Positions 48,101 through 60,704 of a stretch of DNA of 64,000 bases are shown here, piece after piece (the stretch's first letter is position 1; every line of letters begins with the position of its first letter). This DNA is from Argopecten irradians. Taxonomy: Eukaryota > Mollusca > Bivalvia > Pectinida > Pectinidae. The stretch covers positions 42,858,996-42,922,995 of the forward strand of contig NC_091143.1 in assembly GCF_041381155.1 (NCBI RefSeq), given 5' to 3'. The notes below the pieces were generated by a model that was not told the origin of the DNA, did no database searches, and saw only the letters and a list, made by a program, of their open reading frames with translations. Both the position numbers and the translations under genes were made by a program.

Positions 48101-48775
48101 TTATTCAAATTATTTCCCATTTTTATCTGAAATTCCAGTACAAACTCTGGCCATGTCCAAGCCTCCTTAACCTCATTTGAAGACACAGAAGTTGTAGACA
48201 GATTTTTGAAGCCTCTTATTGGTATATTACTGAAAAGCTTTTTGGTAAATATTGATTTCAACAATTTGTTGTGATTTAATTGTCTGATTTATATTAGTCG
48301 TACAGTAACCTGATGGTAACCTTTCATAGATGACTTAACAGGTACATAAATATAGGGTCTTAAATAAGTACTCATTTCATATAGAGATATTATGAAACTT
48401 GATCAAATCTACGATTTTTTTAAAAATTTTGTGAGTATTGACAAGTTCCATAAAATCCCATGAAATGAACACAAATTTAGCAACCTACATTTCAAAGAAT
48501 CTCATCATCAAATATGCTGCTAAAATCCAGTGGAGGTCGCTATTTTGTGATGTTGTGACATCCTAGAATCCTGATGTCAAGTTGTGATGTCACAATAAGT
48601 TTTCGGCCAATGCTTCTGCACTACTGAATACGGTAATCATAATGACTTCTGACTGGTCGCTCTTCAGACAAGTCCAGTCTCAATATACCCAGCTAAATCA
48701 TTGTGTACTCATTTCAATGTGTCAATGTTCTTTGTGCAACAGAGTACAAGATTAATATAAATTTATTTCATTGCC
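45154..48775. other. Probable FANK1-like intron or intergenic DNA
   Basis: AT-rich, with a T24 run near 45715, a duplicated CTTGTCAGTACTGTA (45935-45970) and A/T homopolymers. The minus ORFs at 47459-47743 and 48004-48264 have no recognisable domain or splice context. I see no exon here. Confidence 0.5.
46591..46676. repeat. Direct duplication with 50-bp period
   Basis: TTTAAATTTAAGTATTTTAT plus TGAGCAGAACAATGAC occurs twice, starting at about 46591 and 46641. Confidence 0.9.
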
Positions 48776-48832
48776 TCTGCACGGGATCAAACTCAGGACA
48801 TTTGGCACTCAACCAGTTAACTCGCGAGCTGT
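48776..48832 (-). repeat. tRNA-derived SINE relic (A and B boxes)
   Basis: On the minus strand CGCGAGTTAACTGGTTGAGT resembles a tRNA A-box region and GAGTTTGATCCC (48783-48794) a B box, at a tRNA-like distance. The acceptor stem does not pair well, so this is a SINE head rather than a tRNA gene. No body or tail was identified. Confidence 0.45.
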
Positions 48833-49552
48833 GAGGAATATTGTGGCTATATATAGAAAGTCACCAGGGTTTTTAACTTTCTCTAATAAACAGTTCTCAT
48901 CAGAACTGTCTGACAGATACTTAACCAGACTGATGGGGTAATGGTGTTGACACTTGAGTTAATCCTATTCCATATAACTACCATTTCAACACTGATACCT
49001 TTGATTATCAAACACATTTATTGCAGGCCAAACTTACATACTTGTATGCAATTTCCTTTATCTTGTTTTTCAGTTGGAAGATTAAGTTAATAATAAATGA
49101 AATTTACTACCGTATCATATATCTATCCAGATATAAAACCATACTTACATAAATCATCCCTCTTTGCAGAAGTGATGTCTGAGAAAACTGTCAAAGTGAG
49201 GGGATGATGATTTTGTTAGGGAGATAATCCAAACACTGTACAATATGTGGGAGAGAAAACTAAATCGAGGCCCTGCAAATCACAGGCCCATTTTAGGGCT
49301 GAGATCTCTACTTTCTGGCATTTCAGACATGGAAACCTTGCATGATACCCAGAGCTAGATTTTTCTTTCTCGTCTGTTCTGTCTAGTACCTTTATGGGAT
49401 TTTTGGGACATGTCTAAATCAGAAGGAGACACGGTCCAGAGTCCGGTATTTAAAAATCTGTATATCAGTTTGATCAAATTCCATGCTCATTTAAGCTAAT
49501 AAAACAAATTTGAACTAGGAGTCAAAGTGTCATGTTAGAACAAATGTGTTTT

Positions 49553-49665
49553 TCAAGGACTTTTCAAGGCCGTTTGGTGAATTTCTAGGACTTTTCAAGG
49601 CCAAACTCTTTATTTATGGACTTTCAAGGCTAACACATAAATTCAAGGACTTTTTAAGGCCTATG
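49553..49665. repeat. Four copies of AAGGACTTTTCAAGGCC
   Basis: A ~17-bp motif recurs four times in 113 bp with variable linkers (GGACTTTTCAAGGCC, GGACTTTCAAGGCT, GGACTTTTTAAGGCC). No function is evident. Confidence 0.8.
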
Positions 49666-49809
49666 CCCACCATGATCGACATATGATCAATTCAGGCATT
49701 TGTTAGAAAGGGTCAATGTTAAAGTGATTGTATATATACAGTTCGAAACAGTTGGTGCCACTAGAACTTTCTTTGAAATTGAAGGATTTAAAAATTTTGA
49801 CCTCTACAT

Positions 49810-50060
49810 TTTCAAAAGTGTTAATAGATGATTAGGGGGTTTGATTAGAGGTTCATCTCAAAGGTGTAAGTAAAGGTTATTGCATGGCTTTCGAGTAATA
49901 AGGGATTTATTATACTCGAGCGAAGCGAGAGGGTAATAAGTCCCGAGTGACGAGAAATCATGCAACAACTGATTTACTGCATGCTTCTTAGCCTCGAACA
50001 AAAAGACAGGTTGATTGAAAAAAATACACACCTTTCCATCCCTATACTCCCACTCCCCCA
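49810..50060. repeat. Interspersed repeat fragment (CTCGAGCGAAGCGAG, CATCTCAAAGGTGTA)
   Basis: Contains CGAGCGAAGCGAGAGGGTAA, CCCGAGTGACGAG and a CATCTCAAAGGTGTAAGTA phrase that returns three times at 51979-52090, on the far side of the pearl-like element. The pearl-like element therefore probably inserted into or beside an older repeat. The minus ORF 49858-50061 is incidental. Confidence 0.5.
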
Positions 50061-50200
50061 TTGTTCTCTGTTTTGATTTACCTGTACCTATTATGCTTGT
50101 GAGGACTTTTCAGTATTAGGGGTTCTTTGCTCAATGTTAATACATCAGTTTGTCATTATCCATTGTAAGGAACACAAGAGTTTTGCCATGTGTAGAGATA

Positions 50201-51343
50201 ACAAGAGGCCCAGAGGGCCTGTATCGCTCACCTGGTTTGTAATGCCAAGTAATGTTCTGAATACAAGTTCATTGTTTCTTTTCTGAAGGAATTTGAATAT
50301 TGACCTCTAATTCCCCTATTGGGCTCCACTTTTTTCTGCTCCAGGGGGTCAAAGCCAAAATTTATACAAATTCTGTTAACCCCAAGGATGTTTCTGGCCA
50401 AATTTGGGCAGTACAATCCATGCAGAACTCTAGGATAAGTAACTGTGGTAGCGATTTTTAGGATTTACCTCTATTTCCCTTATTGTGCCCCGCCCCTCCT
50501 GCCCCGGGGGGGGGGAGGTCAGAGCCAAAATTTATAAAGTTCTGTTCCCCTTCCCCCAAGGATGTTTCTGGCCAAATTTGGTTACAATCTATGCAGAACT
50601 CTAGGACAAGCAGCGATTTATAGGATTTACTTCTATTTTCCCTATTGGGCCCCGCCCCTCCTGCCCCCGAGGGGTCAGAGCCAAAATTTATACAAGTTCT
50701 GTTCCCCTTCCCCAAGGATGTTTCTGGCCAAATTTGGTGACAATCCATGCAGAACTCTAGGACAGGTAGCGATTTATAGGATTTTCCTCTATTTTCCCTA
50801 TTGGGCCCCACCCCTCCTGCCCCCGGGGGGTCAGAGCCAAAATTTATACAAGTTCTGTTCCCCTTCCCCTAAGGATGTTTCTGGCCAAATTTAGTTACAA
50901 TCCATGCAGAACTTTAGGACAAGTAGCGATTTATAGGAATTACCTCTATTTCCCCTATTGGGCCCCGCCTCTCCTGCCCCCGGGGGGTCAGAGCCAAAAT
51001 TTATACAAGTTCTGTTCTCCTTCCCCAAGGATGTTTCTGGCCAAATTTGGTTACAATCCATGCAGAACTCTAGGACAAGTAGCGATTTATAGGATTTACC
51101 TCTATTTCCCCCTATTGGGCCCCGGGCCGCCCCTCCTGCCCCCGGGGTGTCAGAGCCAAAATTTATACAAGTTCTGTTCCCCTTCACCCAAGGATGTTTC
51201 TGGCCAAATTTGGTTACAATCCATCCAGAACTCTATAACTAGTAGCGATTTAAAGGAAATGTTGACGGACGGACGGACGGACGGACGACGGATGCCGCGC
51301 CATGACATAAGCTCACGGCCCTTCGGGCCAGGTGAGCTAAAAA
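50201..51343 (+). mobile_element. Complete pearl/CvA-like non-autonomous element
   Basis: The head ACAAGAGGCCCAGAGGGCCT, with GCTCACCTGG, is answered at the end by GGCCCTTCGGGCCAGGTGAG and CTAAAAA, giving complementary ends that each contain a small hairpin. Between them lie six core repeats of 156-164 bp (AAGGATGTTTCTGGCC at 50394, 50558, 50714, 50871, 51027, 51190) and an ACGG microsatellite (51263-51292). This layout is that of the bivalve pearl/CvA elements, regarded as relatives of Helentrons that move by proteins supplied in trans. ORFs on both strands here (50458-51419) are repeat read-through. Confidence 0.85.
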
Positions 51344-51978
51344 TTTTGATTCTGCAAAATGCTGCATCAAAATATTTAAAGGGGATATGTACAGTATGAA
51401 ACAATTGGATTATTATCAAGCTCTGTTAAACAACTGCAAGAAAAAATAAGTAAATGAAAAAAGAAATTGTCTCAAACTTAAAATGTAAGTACATTTTATA
51501 TAAAATCAATTCCATCTGTGCTTTTAATTGTCAATGATAAAAAGCATATACAGATGTATATATTGAGGTTCCTGAAGAGTTAAAACTTCCTTACAATAGA
51601 GTCGCTATCATATAATACTTGAATTAATTGAAATATTAATTAATGAAGCTTTCTGATGTACTTTTAAATAAATGTAATATTCTTATTGCATTGTATTTTT
51701 TTTAAATCTTATCAGCATCTTTAGTTGGTCTATTGATTAATTTAATCATTAGAACAAGGAACAAGGTGAGTAATGATTATCTCCCCTCTCTTATAGCATT
51801 TGTTACCATGGTCAACGGTCATGTGAAAATCCTGATTGGCCACAAATGGGGGATTCAGCCCCATTCATGGTCAAGTAATCCTGATTGGCCATGAAAGGGG
51901 GTTATTGTGGACTCAACTGTGGTAGCAAGACATTTATTAGCCACTCTTTTCCTTTGTGAGAGGTTAGAAGTATGCAGT

Positions 51979-52090
51979 AAATAGATTTATTTAGGGGCCA
52001 TCTCAAAGATGCAGTAAATGATTTACGGTCATCTCAAAGGTGTATATAGATTTATTAGGGGGCCATCTCAAAAGTGAAGATAGATAATTA
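51979..52090. repeat. Three ~45-bp imperfect repeats (GGCCATCTCAAAG)
   Basis: TTTATT(T)AGGGGCCATCTCAA recurs with short linkers at about 51985, 52025 and 52060, related to the phrase at 49850-49870. Confidence 0.75.
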
Positions 52091-54726
52091 GGAGGTCAGA
52101 TTTCAAATTTGTTGGTTTATTTTCTTACAGTAAATGCAGCCTTTAAGAATGCATGTGTGATTGATATAAAATGTTATTTAACAAAGGGTTTGAACCTTTA
52201 CTACCTACAAAAAGACATGACTTTTTATAAATCTGTGGATTTAATGTTTTATGTTAATGACTAGGTCCTTTGATTAACAACTATAAGGTCTCTTCGTATA
52301 AGAACTGTTTGCTAGCAATGCTGGAGGGTCATAGCCTCTAAAACGATTCATAATGCATGATAAAAAGTCATGCAGGCACCAAAAGAAATTAAAATCTCAG
52401 CTTCAATAATAGGTTGGATTTACAATGCCTATCATGATTTTGTGCTGTTGTCCACAAATACAGGAAAGCAATGTTTGCAATATCTACTTGAACTAAGAAT
52501 GTAAAATAATGGTTCTCACAATGTCGGGGAGTGAGATTTAAACTGCATTAATCATTCCTTAGTGAACCTAGGAAACGTCAGGGTTTTATAAGTGGGTTAC
52601 TCGAAACTAACAATACAAATCTTTGGTCTATTAAAACAGATACCATTTTCATTTCAATCACATGTGTGAAAAACATTAAAATTGTGGAGTGAAATGGTAT
52701 GGTTGTCAAAAATCACTCCAATACAACTTGATTAATATAAGGAGACCTTGGAACATGACAATTACATGTACACGATTTTAGGATCAAACCACTTATTGCA
52801 TCTTTGACACAGAGGTTATCAATCTAGTTATAAACAAACCTATAAATATCATCAATCATTACAATATAAAACATTCCAAATTCCTTCTTCAATCTTAAAA
52901 TCTGGGCTCTACACGTAAACATCTATTGAAACATGCAGTGAAGATTCCATATATTGGTACCTCTGGGGATTGGCACTTATATTGGGTTGAATATGGTAGG
53001 TGAGATTTCCTGTCGAATGATTATACAACTGTAACCCTGATATAACCCATTGACCAGACTACACTCCGTCATTAATTGTTGATGATTTCGCTAGTGATCC
53101 TCTGATTATATGATGTAATACTACTACAACAGTCAGCTGTCATGCACAAAAATATCATAAACACCATAGATTTCTTACTTTCATCCTAAATTAATTTATT
53201 TTTTCATCCCCTGATAACAACATCTAGATAGAAAAACCTACAGCTAAGAAAACCATGGAATAACTATCTTGGTAAAACACCAACAAGAATTAATTGGAAT
53301 ATCAATATATAATGGGTTAGATTTCCTTTCATCACAGATGAAATTAAATCTATACTAGGGGCCCCTGTGGTGTTAACCTTATATAACAAGTATTGATGTT
53401 GTACGACTATTGTTGATGACGATTTGACTCCGATGATATTTGCCTGTCTGTAACAACAATATGACAGTATACAAGGTTTAGGCTACTTATACCCTATCTA
53501 TAAACTTAAGTCAGGAACAAATTAAATTTACAGATAAAACTTAGACTAAAATCAGTTTTAGCTGTGTTTACTGCAGAAAAAATATTTCTATAAATGAAAG
53601 GTCAATCTTTTAAGTACAAAGTACAGACACATTTGTAAGACATGCAGCACCTTAACCCCGGTAGCCTTGATTTAACTGATTTTCACTGAAAAAATGAAAA
53701 TGAAGGACAGAATGAAAGAGTTTTAGAATCACTATAAATATGATCAATAATGCATTGAGTTGTAGTGTTATTTTGAGATTATTAATGCAGACTTTTAATT
53801 GTTTCAGAATAAACAATGAATCTGTCCTTTAGATGACCTTAGATGTCACCATTATAAAATCCTTATCAGAGTTAAAACCAATATTGTGTAGATCGTTTAA
53901 ATACACAGTACTGTCAGTATAGACTCCAGTCATTATAGAAAATCACCTTTGACTAACTGCTACTCTCTTTTATACAATCCATTGAATCCATGTATAGTTT
54001 TTGATCAATAAAAAATTGAATAATAACCCCTAAACCGTAATTACAGTTCTTTAGATTAAAAACTTGCATCCTTGAATTAAAGAACTAAAAAAAAAAAAAG
54101 ACACATAAGAAAAATGAGACACATAAAACATATTCAACATTCAATGTTTGCAGATAGTGAAAAATAAAATCCTCATACAATAGTTTCATTGATTGATATT
54201 TGTAATTCAGTATACACGATTATTCAAGGTAATCAAATATGCCAAGTCATTATATCAATATTATATAATTGAGACGTATGATTGGGTGTGTGGATAGTTG
54301 GTAAACTATAGAACTAGTGGTCGGTATTGACTTAAGGAAAACGTGCCCAATCAATGGAAGTCTGTATCAATAACGCACTTTCCTGATTCTGTACCTGACC
54401 ACTGGTTTCATCGTGTCAGCTGTCACAAGAAGTTATGGTGGAGTGGTTAACGTGTCTGATATTTACATGTAGTCAATGTCCTATAAACACCCCGGATCTA
54501 CATTCAGACCCCGATTTCTTAGTCAAACATAATAAGCCTACCATAGACTTTAAACTCAAAACTGTTATGTAATAATGCAACTTCATTTTTAACCTATTTT
54601 ACGTAGCCTTTCTTGTTTCAAGAAATTGATTGCAATCAGAAAGTGCTTGCTATCATTAATGTACATCCGACATTCCGTCATGTCTATGGACAGGGATTAT
54701 GTACCTGACAGACATAATCACTTTCT
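52091..54726. other. No gene seen
   Basis: AT-rich unique-looking DNA without a convincing exon, repeat or RNA gene. A weak tRNA-like phrase (TGGTGGAGTGGTTAACGTG) lies near 54430. Confidence 0.5.
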
Positions 54727-54930
54727 CCAGTCTTGTTTTTGTCAGATCCTGGTATTCCTACCAGCTTCATCAATGTACTATATAGACAAAACATCCAGTC
54801 TTGTTTTTGTCAGATCCTAGTATTCCTACCAGCTTCATCAATGTACTATATAGACAAAACATCCAGTCTTGTTTTTGTCAGATCCTAGTATTCCTACCAG
54901 CTTCATCAATGTACTATATAGACAAAACAA
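54727..54930. repeat. Three 68-bp tandem repeats
   Basis: Units start at 54727, 54795 and 54863 (CCAGTCTTGTTTTTGTCAGA, then TTCATCAATGTACTATATAG). Copies are nearly identical (one G/A difference), so the expansion is recent. Confidence 0.95.
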
Positions 54931-55484
54931 TCAACTTCAGTGTAAATGCCGGTAGTTAGTATCAAACATGACTTTCACTGACATGGCACCGCCTATTTTC
55001 ACCATTGTCAACAACATAAATATTCTATACAGAGGTAAAACAAAATGTGGTCATAATATGTAACAAAAGGCAGTGTATATACAAACAAAAGGTACAGTAT
55101 CTATCAGCATTGTCAATGAAAACTATTCTCTGTAGATCCAAAACAAATAGTGTAAAGGCCATATCGACACAGCCATACAAAGTGTTGGAATGAATAATTT
55201 AGGGTTCCATCAATATCAGAGAGGAGTCACTGAACACTACATATCAACAGGATATAAACGCCACTACACGGGAGGTCCCATACCATTGTCTTGTCGTCTG
55301 TGTTAGAATCAATGCATACCTATGTCACATAAAGTATCCTTCCTATAGAAGCCTTTCAAAAGGCCCTACCATCTTCCGTAAATATTTGATATGGTTTTTT
55401 CTTATAAATCTTTATGTTTGGACATTTTTAGACAAATCAACCTGGAACTATAACAACATCCTATAAACAAACTCTATTGTTTGT

Positions 55485-55538
55485 GACGTGTCATTTACTT
55501 TTTAAAATTTCGACGTGTCATTTACTTTTTAAAATTTC
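55485..55538. repeat. 27-bp perfect tandem duplication
   Basis: GACGTGTCATTTAC plus TTTTTAAAATTTC occurs twice back to back. Confidence 0.95.
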
Positions 55539-57913
55539 ACAATCAACATAATTCACAAAATGTTATATTTGTAAACAAATATCTACCTCAAGTACATCAA
55601 ATACCATGAAAAACTTTCCAATTCATTTAAATATGTTGAATTTAATCTCTGCATGATAATTTGGAATGGAGATTATCAAACATGGTTAGCATCAAAAGCA
55701 GTAACGTCTTATCATTTACCATTTCATTTCAAGTTTTTATTATTTTTCCCAACTTGTCAAATGTCACTATCATTCACCGGTCACCAGGCGGTATGACTAA
55801 CTCGTCGTCGCACTTGTAAAGATATAACTATTCAACGTCGGAAAAATGTTGAAGCATACACAATGCAAATGCGAAGTCACATGCTGTTTGATTCAACCAT
55901 CAATTCGTGAAGTGACTGACCTTTTGTGGGTTTTTTTAATGATCTTCCCAAAACAATGGTTGCTACGCTAGCCACCAGCTATTACAAGGTCTGCGTTTCT
56001 TATACAAGATCCAGACCATAATCAAGTGTTTTAACTCAAAATGAAAGAGTGTGAAAATAATATCAAAGTGCATTTCAAAACTCCAGCTTCAGCATTTAGT
56101 GTCATATTATACAAGTAACATGTGATCATATATAGTACCATAGTAAGTCATACGGAACTGGGTTTTGTTGTTGTTGTTTTTTATTTATTCCAATTTATAA
56201 AATTTGAGAACTTTTATTTACCAACAATTTCAAAGATAATTGATCCTAGGAATTTTTCATTAGAAATTAATTCAAATGTTATTGGTACTTGTCGACTTCT
56301 ACTTTCATTTGTGCTTTGTAAATAGACTTTTATCTCAGCTGTTTACATACAATATCTGTAGGATTTTAAATTCATTTCCAACTCATTTGTATTGAATTTT
56401 AATCCAATGGCTTCGTACAGTTAAGTCCTCAATCCGAGTATCTATTTATGAGTGACATGATATTGGATCTAACACCAGAGCATTAGACCTTCAAACTCAA
56501 CAAAGTCGTATCAAAATATCATAGATCAAGGATAAAGCCTGATATTGAAAGTAAATCTCATCAAGAGTTAGACAATGGATCTAAATAAACATCAAATTAG
56601 CCAATATGTCTATACAACTCCTTCAAATTGAAATATTTTTGTTAATGCTTCAATACCAATTAATCTTGAAGCTAATGTAGTCAAGGCATCAGATGAGACT
56701 ACAGGCAGGCTATATCAGACTTGATTAGAACAGCCTATCCTCAGGTATGTTAGAGTATACACATACAATGCTGTAGCTGTGAAACATGTATAGTTACACT
56801 TACCACACAGATCTCATGAAAAACTCATTGAAGCACAGCACTTTTGATTTTAAAACAATTAATTCACAACTGTCATACAGTAAGTCAATAGTTTATTGCA
56901 TAAACAATGTCAATGGGATCCCTCATTTACAGTAACATTGCAATGAAATATCAACCATGACATGGCGTCTAATTCTGTCTTAGTCCTGGAGAAATCATAA
57001 CATTTTGGTAAATAAACCTTCATATATCTCTCTGCTAACCATCAGTTAAGGGCTATCAATGAACAGTACTTAACGTTTAAACATTTCTGGTAGTAGATAT
57101 AATTAAATCAGTCAATTCAATAAAATGTTCCCAACATTTATTGTAAACATTAATAATACTTCAGTATATGGTTAAAAAATTCAATAGAATATAAATAGAC
57201 CATGATAGTTTGTATTCAAGTGAATGAATTAACTTCTACCAAGATCTAAGATGACTAGTGTATTCCATACAGTGAAAATGGCACCATTACTATATTATAT
57301 AGAACAATGGTTCACAGTAAAATTTTCACATCAAATAATCTGCATATTTAATAATATCAATTATAAACATATTATACTAGGTACAAGTGTTTTGCAGTAA
57401 AGATTTATAAACTCTTTTGATTTCACGCTAAATTACAGATTAATACAAGCCTTTAAATGCAGTGTACCATCACTACTGTTAACTATACCACATGCTGAGG
57501 GTGCCACTTAACTGGATGTGACAGGTACTCTTTATATAATTCAATCTAACAGACACTTGACAATTCTTATATTAAGTTTCCTGTTCAGAGAATTTCACAG
57601 CCTGATGCAATAAGCATTTTTGATATCTTTAATTTCTAATACGTGAGACTAGTTTGGTAGATACTAAAGGTCTTATCAGGTCACAACAATGTGTGAAATG
57701 TCGATCAATGCTAACCTGGAACTTATTGCTTTTTCAGAGACAAACATACTAGGTATGAATTGCACGGAACATATTACCATGTCATAAGCAAACCTTACAA
57801 TGGCTTAGTTCAGAACATCTTGCTTTAATCACAGACAAACTTATCTTATATATTTCTAGAGTACTTTTTCACTGCGTTTACAAGTATAATACACTGGTAA
57901 CCCAAAATGTGTT
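55539..57913. other. No gene seen
   Basis: AT-rich sequence. A minus-strand open stretch with a GTAAGT donor near 56805 was examined as a possible upstream FANK1 exon, but does not resemble the FN3 N-terminal half. Confidence 0.45.
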
Positions 57914-57978
57914 AATCTTGCCGAAACTTGTTAGAATAACGGCAGAATACTTAATTTTTAACAAGTTTCGGCAGGATT
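57914..57978. repeat. 20-bp inverted repeat (CCGAAACTTGTTA)
   Basis: ATCTTGCCGAAACTTGTTA at 57914-57933 is answered by TAACAAGTTTCGGCAGGAT at 57959-57978, with a 25-base loop. It lies just upstream of the ~0.75-kb tandem repeats and may be an edge of a mobile element. Confidence 0.85.
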
Positions 57979-58261
57979 AGCATATGTGCTTTTTTATTCA
58001 GTATTAACCCTTTATATATTAAGACTTTTCCTCAGAATTCCATTTGATTAATAAAATTAAGTATTTCTGCCGTAAAATTAAGTATTTTTCTGTCCGTCGT
58101 GGGTCGTGACGGCTGACGGCCGAATAACAGAGGGTATCAGTCACAATTACCCAACTTCGTTACGTGCACGGCTATTTATTGCTACATTGTCGGAGGTTGG
58201 GAATCGCCTAAACTTTTCCGATGCGACGGTGAAATTAACAGATTCGGCGATAGAATTAAGA

Positions 58262-60390
58262 GTTTCTGCGTTTATATTCAGTGTTTCTGCGTTTATATTC
58301 AATGTTTCTGCGCTAATATTAACACATTTCGTCGCTTACAGCGAGCGGGCGCGCCGAGCCGTGACGGCCGAGCACACGGCTTACACAGGTAAACTTTACC
58401 TTGTGAAACGAGACTTTACAGTACGTACAGCCGCCAGCCGATTGTACCTGTAAAATAATTATGTTTACAATTCTCTTTTCTCCCTTTAAAAATACATATA
58501 TCCTCATTATCCTATTCTCCTATCTGTTTTTTTTCTTTCCCGCGTCTCGTATGCATTTTGCACCTTTTTTCGGAAGATTTACGATACGAGCGGGTAACAA
58601 ATGAATAAACTGTCTAGGTTATGTGTAAAATATGTGTATATATACACGGGGATTAACTATGACAAACAAATTATGTGTTTGATTATGTGCAATTACATGT
58701 ATGTATATTCTTCTCACAAATTTGAATTGTTGACGATATCAAAATAAGATCGTTTTCCATAAAATAAATAAATATTTGTTATTTACAGACGTTTTGAAAG
58801 ATATTTTGGTGTTGCCTTTAATTGTAAATTGCTGATTTAAGTGTTTATCATAATGATCTGCTTTTCAGGTTTGCTGAATTGATTTGATATACATTAAACG
58901 ACCGATATCATATTCTGGTAAATATTGATGTACATTTGTGGCTGGTATTTATTTAATGTTTCTGCGTGTTTATTCAATGTTTGTCACTCTCTGCGTTTTT
59001 TTTCTATGGTATTTGGATTTTTATTCTAATGCGAGCGTTTTTATTACAAGTGATTCTTCTGCGGCTAATATTACCAACATTTCCGTCCCCTTCCATAGCG
59101 GGTGCGCGCCGAGCCGTTTCGTGCACACTGGTTTAAAGGTAAACTTTACCTTGTGAAACGAGACTTTCAGTACAATACAGCCGCCAGCCGATTGTACCTG
59201 TAAAATAATTATGTTTACAATTCTCTTTTCCCCTTTAAAAATACATATATCCTCATTATCCTATTCTCCTATCTTTAATTGTTTTTTTTTCCTGCGTCTC
59301 GTCATTTGAGCTATGCATTTTGCACACCTTTTTTCGGAAGAGTTCCGATACGAGCGGTAACAAATGAATAACTGTCTAGGTTATGTGTAAAATATGTGTA
59401 TATACACGGGGATTAACTATGACAAACAAATTATGTGTTTGATTATGTGCAATTACATGTATGTATATTCTTCTCACAAATTTGAATTGTTGACGATATT
59501 AAAATAAGATCGTTTTCCATAAAATAAATAAATATTTGTTATTTTACAGACGTTTTGAAAGATATTTTTGCTGTTGCCTTTAATTGTAAAATGCTGATTA
59601 AGTGTTATACATAATGATCTGCTTTTCAGGTTTGCTGAATTGATTTGATATACATTAAACGACTGATATCATATTCTGGTAATATTTGATGTACTTTGTG
59701 GCACGTAATTCCAGTATTTATTTATTTCTGCGTTTATATTCAATGTTTTCTGCGTTTATATTCAATGTTTCTGCGTTTATATTCAATGTTTCTGCGCTAA
59801 TATTAACACATTTCGTCGCTTACATCGAGCGGGCGCGCCGAGCCGTAACGGCCGAGCACACGGCTTACACGGGTAAACTTTACCTTGTGAAACGAGACTT
59901 ACAGTACGTACAGCCGCCAGCCGATTGTACCTGAAAAATAATTATGTTTACAATTCTCTTTTCCCCTTTAAAAATACATATACCCTAATTATCCTATTCT
60001 CCTACATGTATATTTTGTTGTTTTCTTTCCCGCGTCTCGTCATTTGAGCTATGCATTTTGCATCTTTTTTCGGAAGAGAGTTCCGATATGAGCGGTAACA
60101 AATGTATACGGGGATTAACTATGACAAACAAATTATGTGTTTGATTATGTGCAATTACATGTATGTATATTCTTTCTCACAAATTTGAATTGTTGACGAT
60201 ATTAAAATAAGATAGTTTTCCATAAAATGAATAAATATTTGTTATTTACAGACGTTTTGCTGTTGCCTTTAATTGTAAAATGCTGATTAAGTGTTATACA
60301 TAATGATCTGCTTTTCAGGTTTGCTGAATTGATTTGATTATACATTAAACAACCGATATCATATTCTGGTAATTATTTGACTAATTAATG
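58262..60390 (+). repeat. Three ~0.70-0.76-kb tandem repeats with 20-22-bp subrepeats
   Basis: Anchors GTGAAACGAGACTT at 58402, 59152, 59888 and TTGAATTGTTGACGATAT at 58722, 59482, 60184 show three direct copies. Each begins with iterated TTCTGCGTTTATATTCAATG (two to three per unit in copies 1 and 3), followed by a GC-rich part (GAGCGGGCGCGCCGAGCCGT) and an AT-rich part. Short plus-strand frames (58106-58453, 59686-59934) share ERARRAVTAEHTAYTGKLYL but are otherwise subrepeat read-through. The middle copy is diverged in the GC-rich part. Confidence 0.9.
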
Positions 60391-60704
60391 CCAGTATAGA
60401 GGTATAGAAGCCAAACTTAACTGGTGAACTAATACGATAAAATTTAATTCATATTGTCAGAAACAATTATACATATATGTTTCTGATTAAATACATGTTT
60501 AGTTTTAAGAAGTATTCGTCAATTATTTATAATAAAATTTTAAATAGTTTACACGTGTCAATTTTCAGTTGTTTTTATTCATGCTAAAGATATATAATTT
60601 GTAATATATAAATGCGTATTTTCGAGTGTTCATGGGTCTTTTTTGTGATATTTGGGTAGCCATGAAAATGGCTTTTTTTTATAAAGGATTGGCTGATTAT
60701 AAGA

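Noticed and set aside
49142-49200. GTAAGT donor on minus preceded by GGATGATTTAT as a possible upstream FANK1 exon
   Set aside because: In the phase needed to join the 45153 exon the frame has a stop, and nothing resembles the FN3 N-terminal half.
50458-51419. ORFs of up to 174 aa on both strands
   Set aside because: They are read-through of the ~160-bp core repeats of the pearl-like element; the repeated peptides follow the DNA period and have no domain.
54425-54520. tRNA gene (TGGTGGAGTGGTTAACGTG)
   Set aside because: The A-box-like phrase has no proper B box or stems; at most an old tRNA-derived fragment.
58106-59934. Plus ORFs with FSVSAFIFNVSAFIFNVSA
   Set aside because: Translation of 20-22-bp DNA subrepeats within the tandem units, not a membrane protein.
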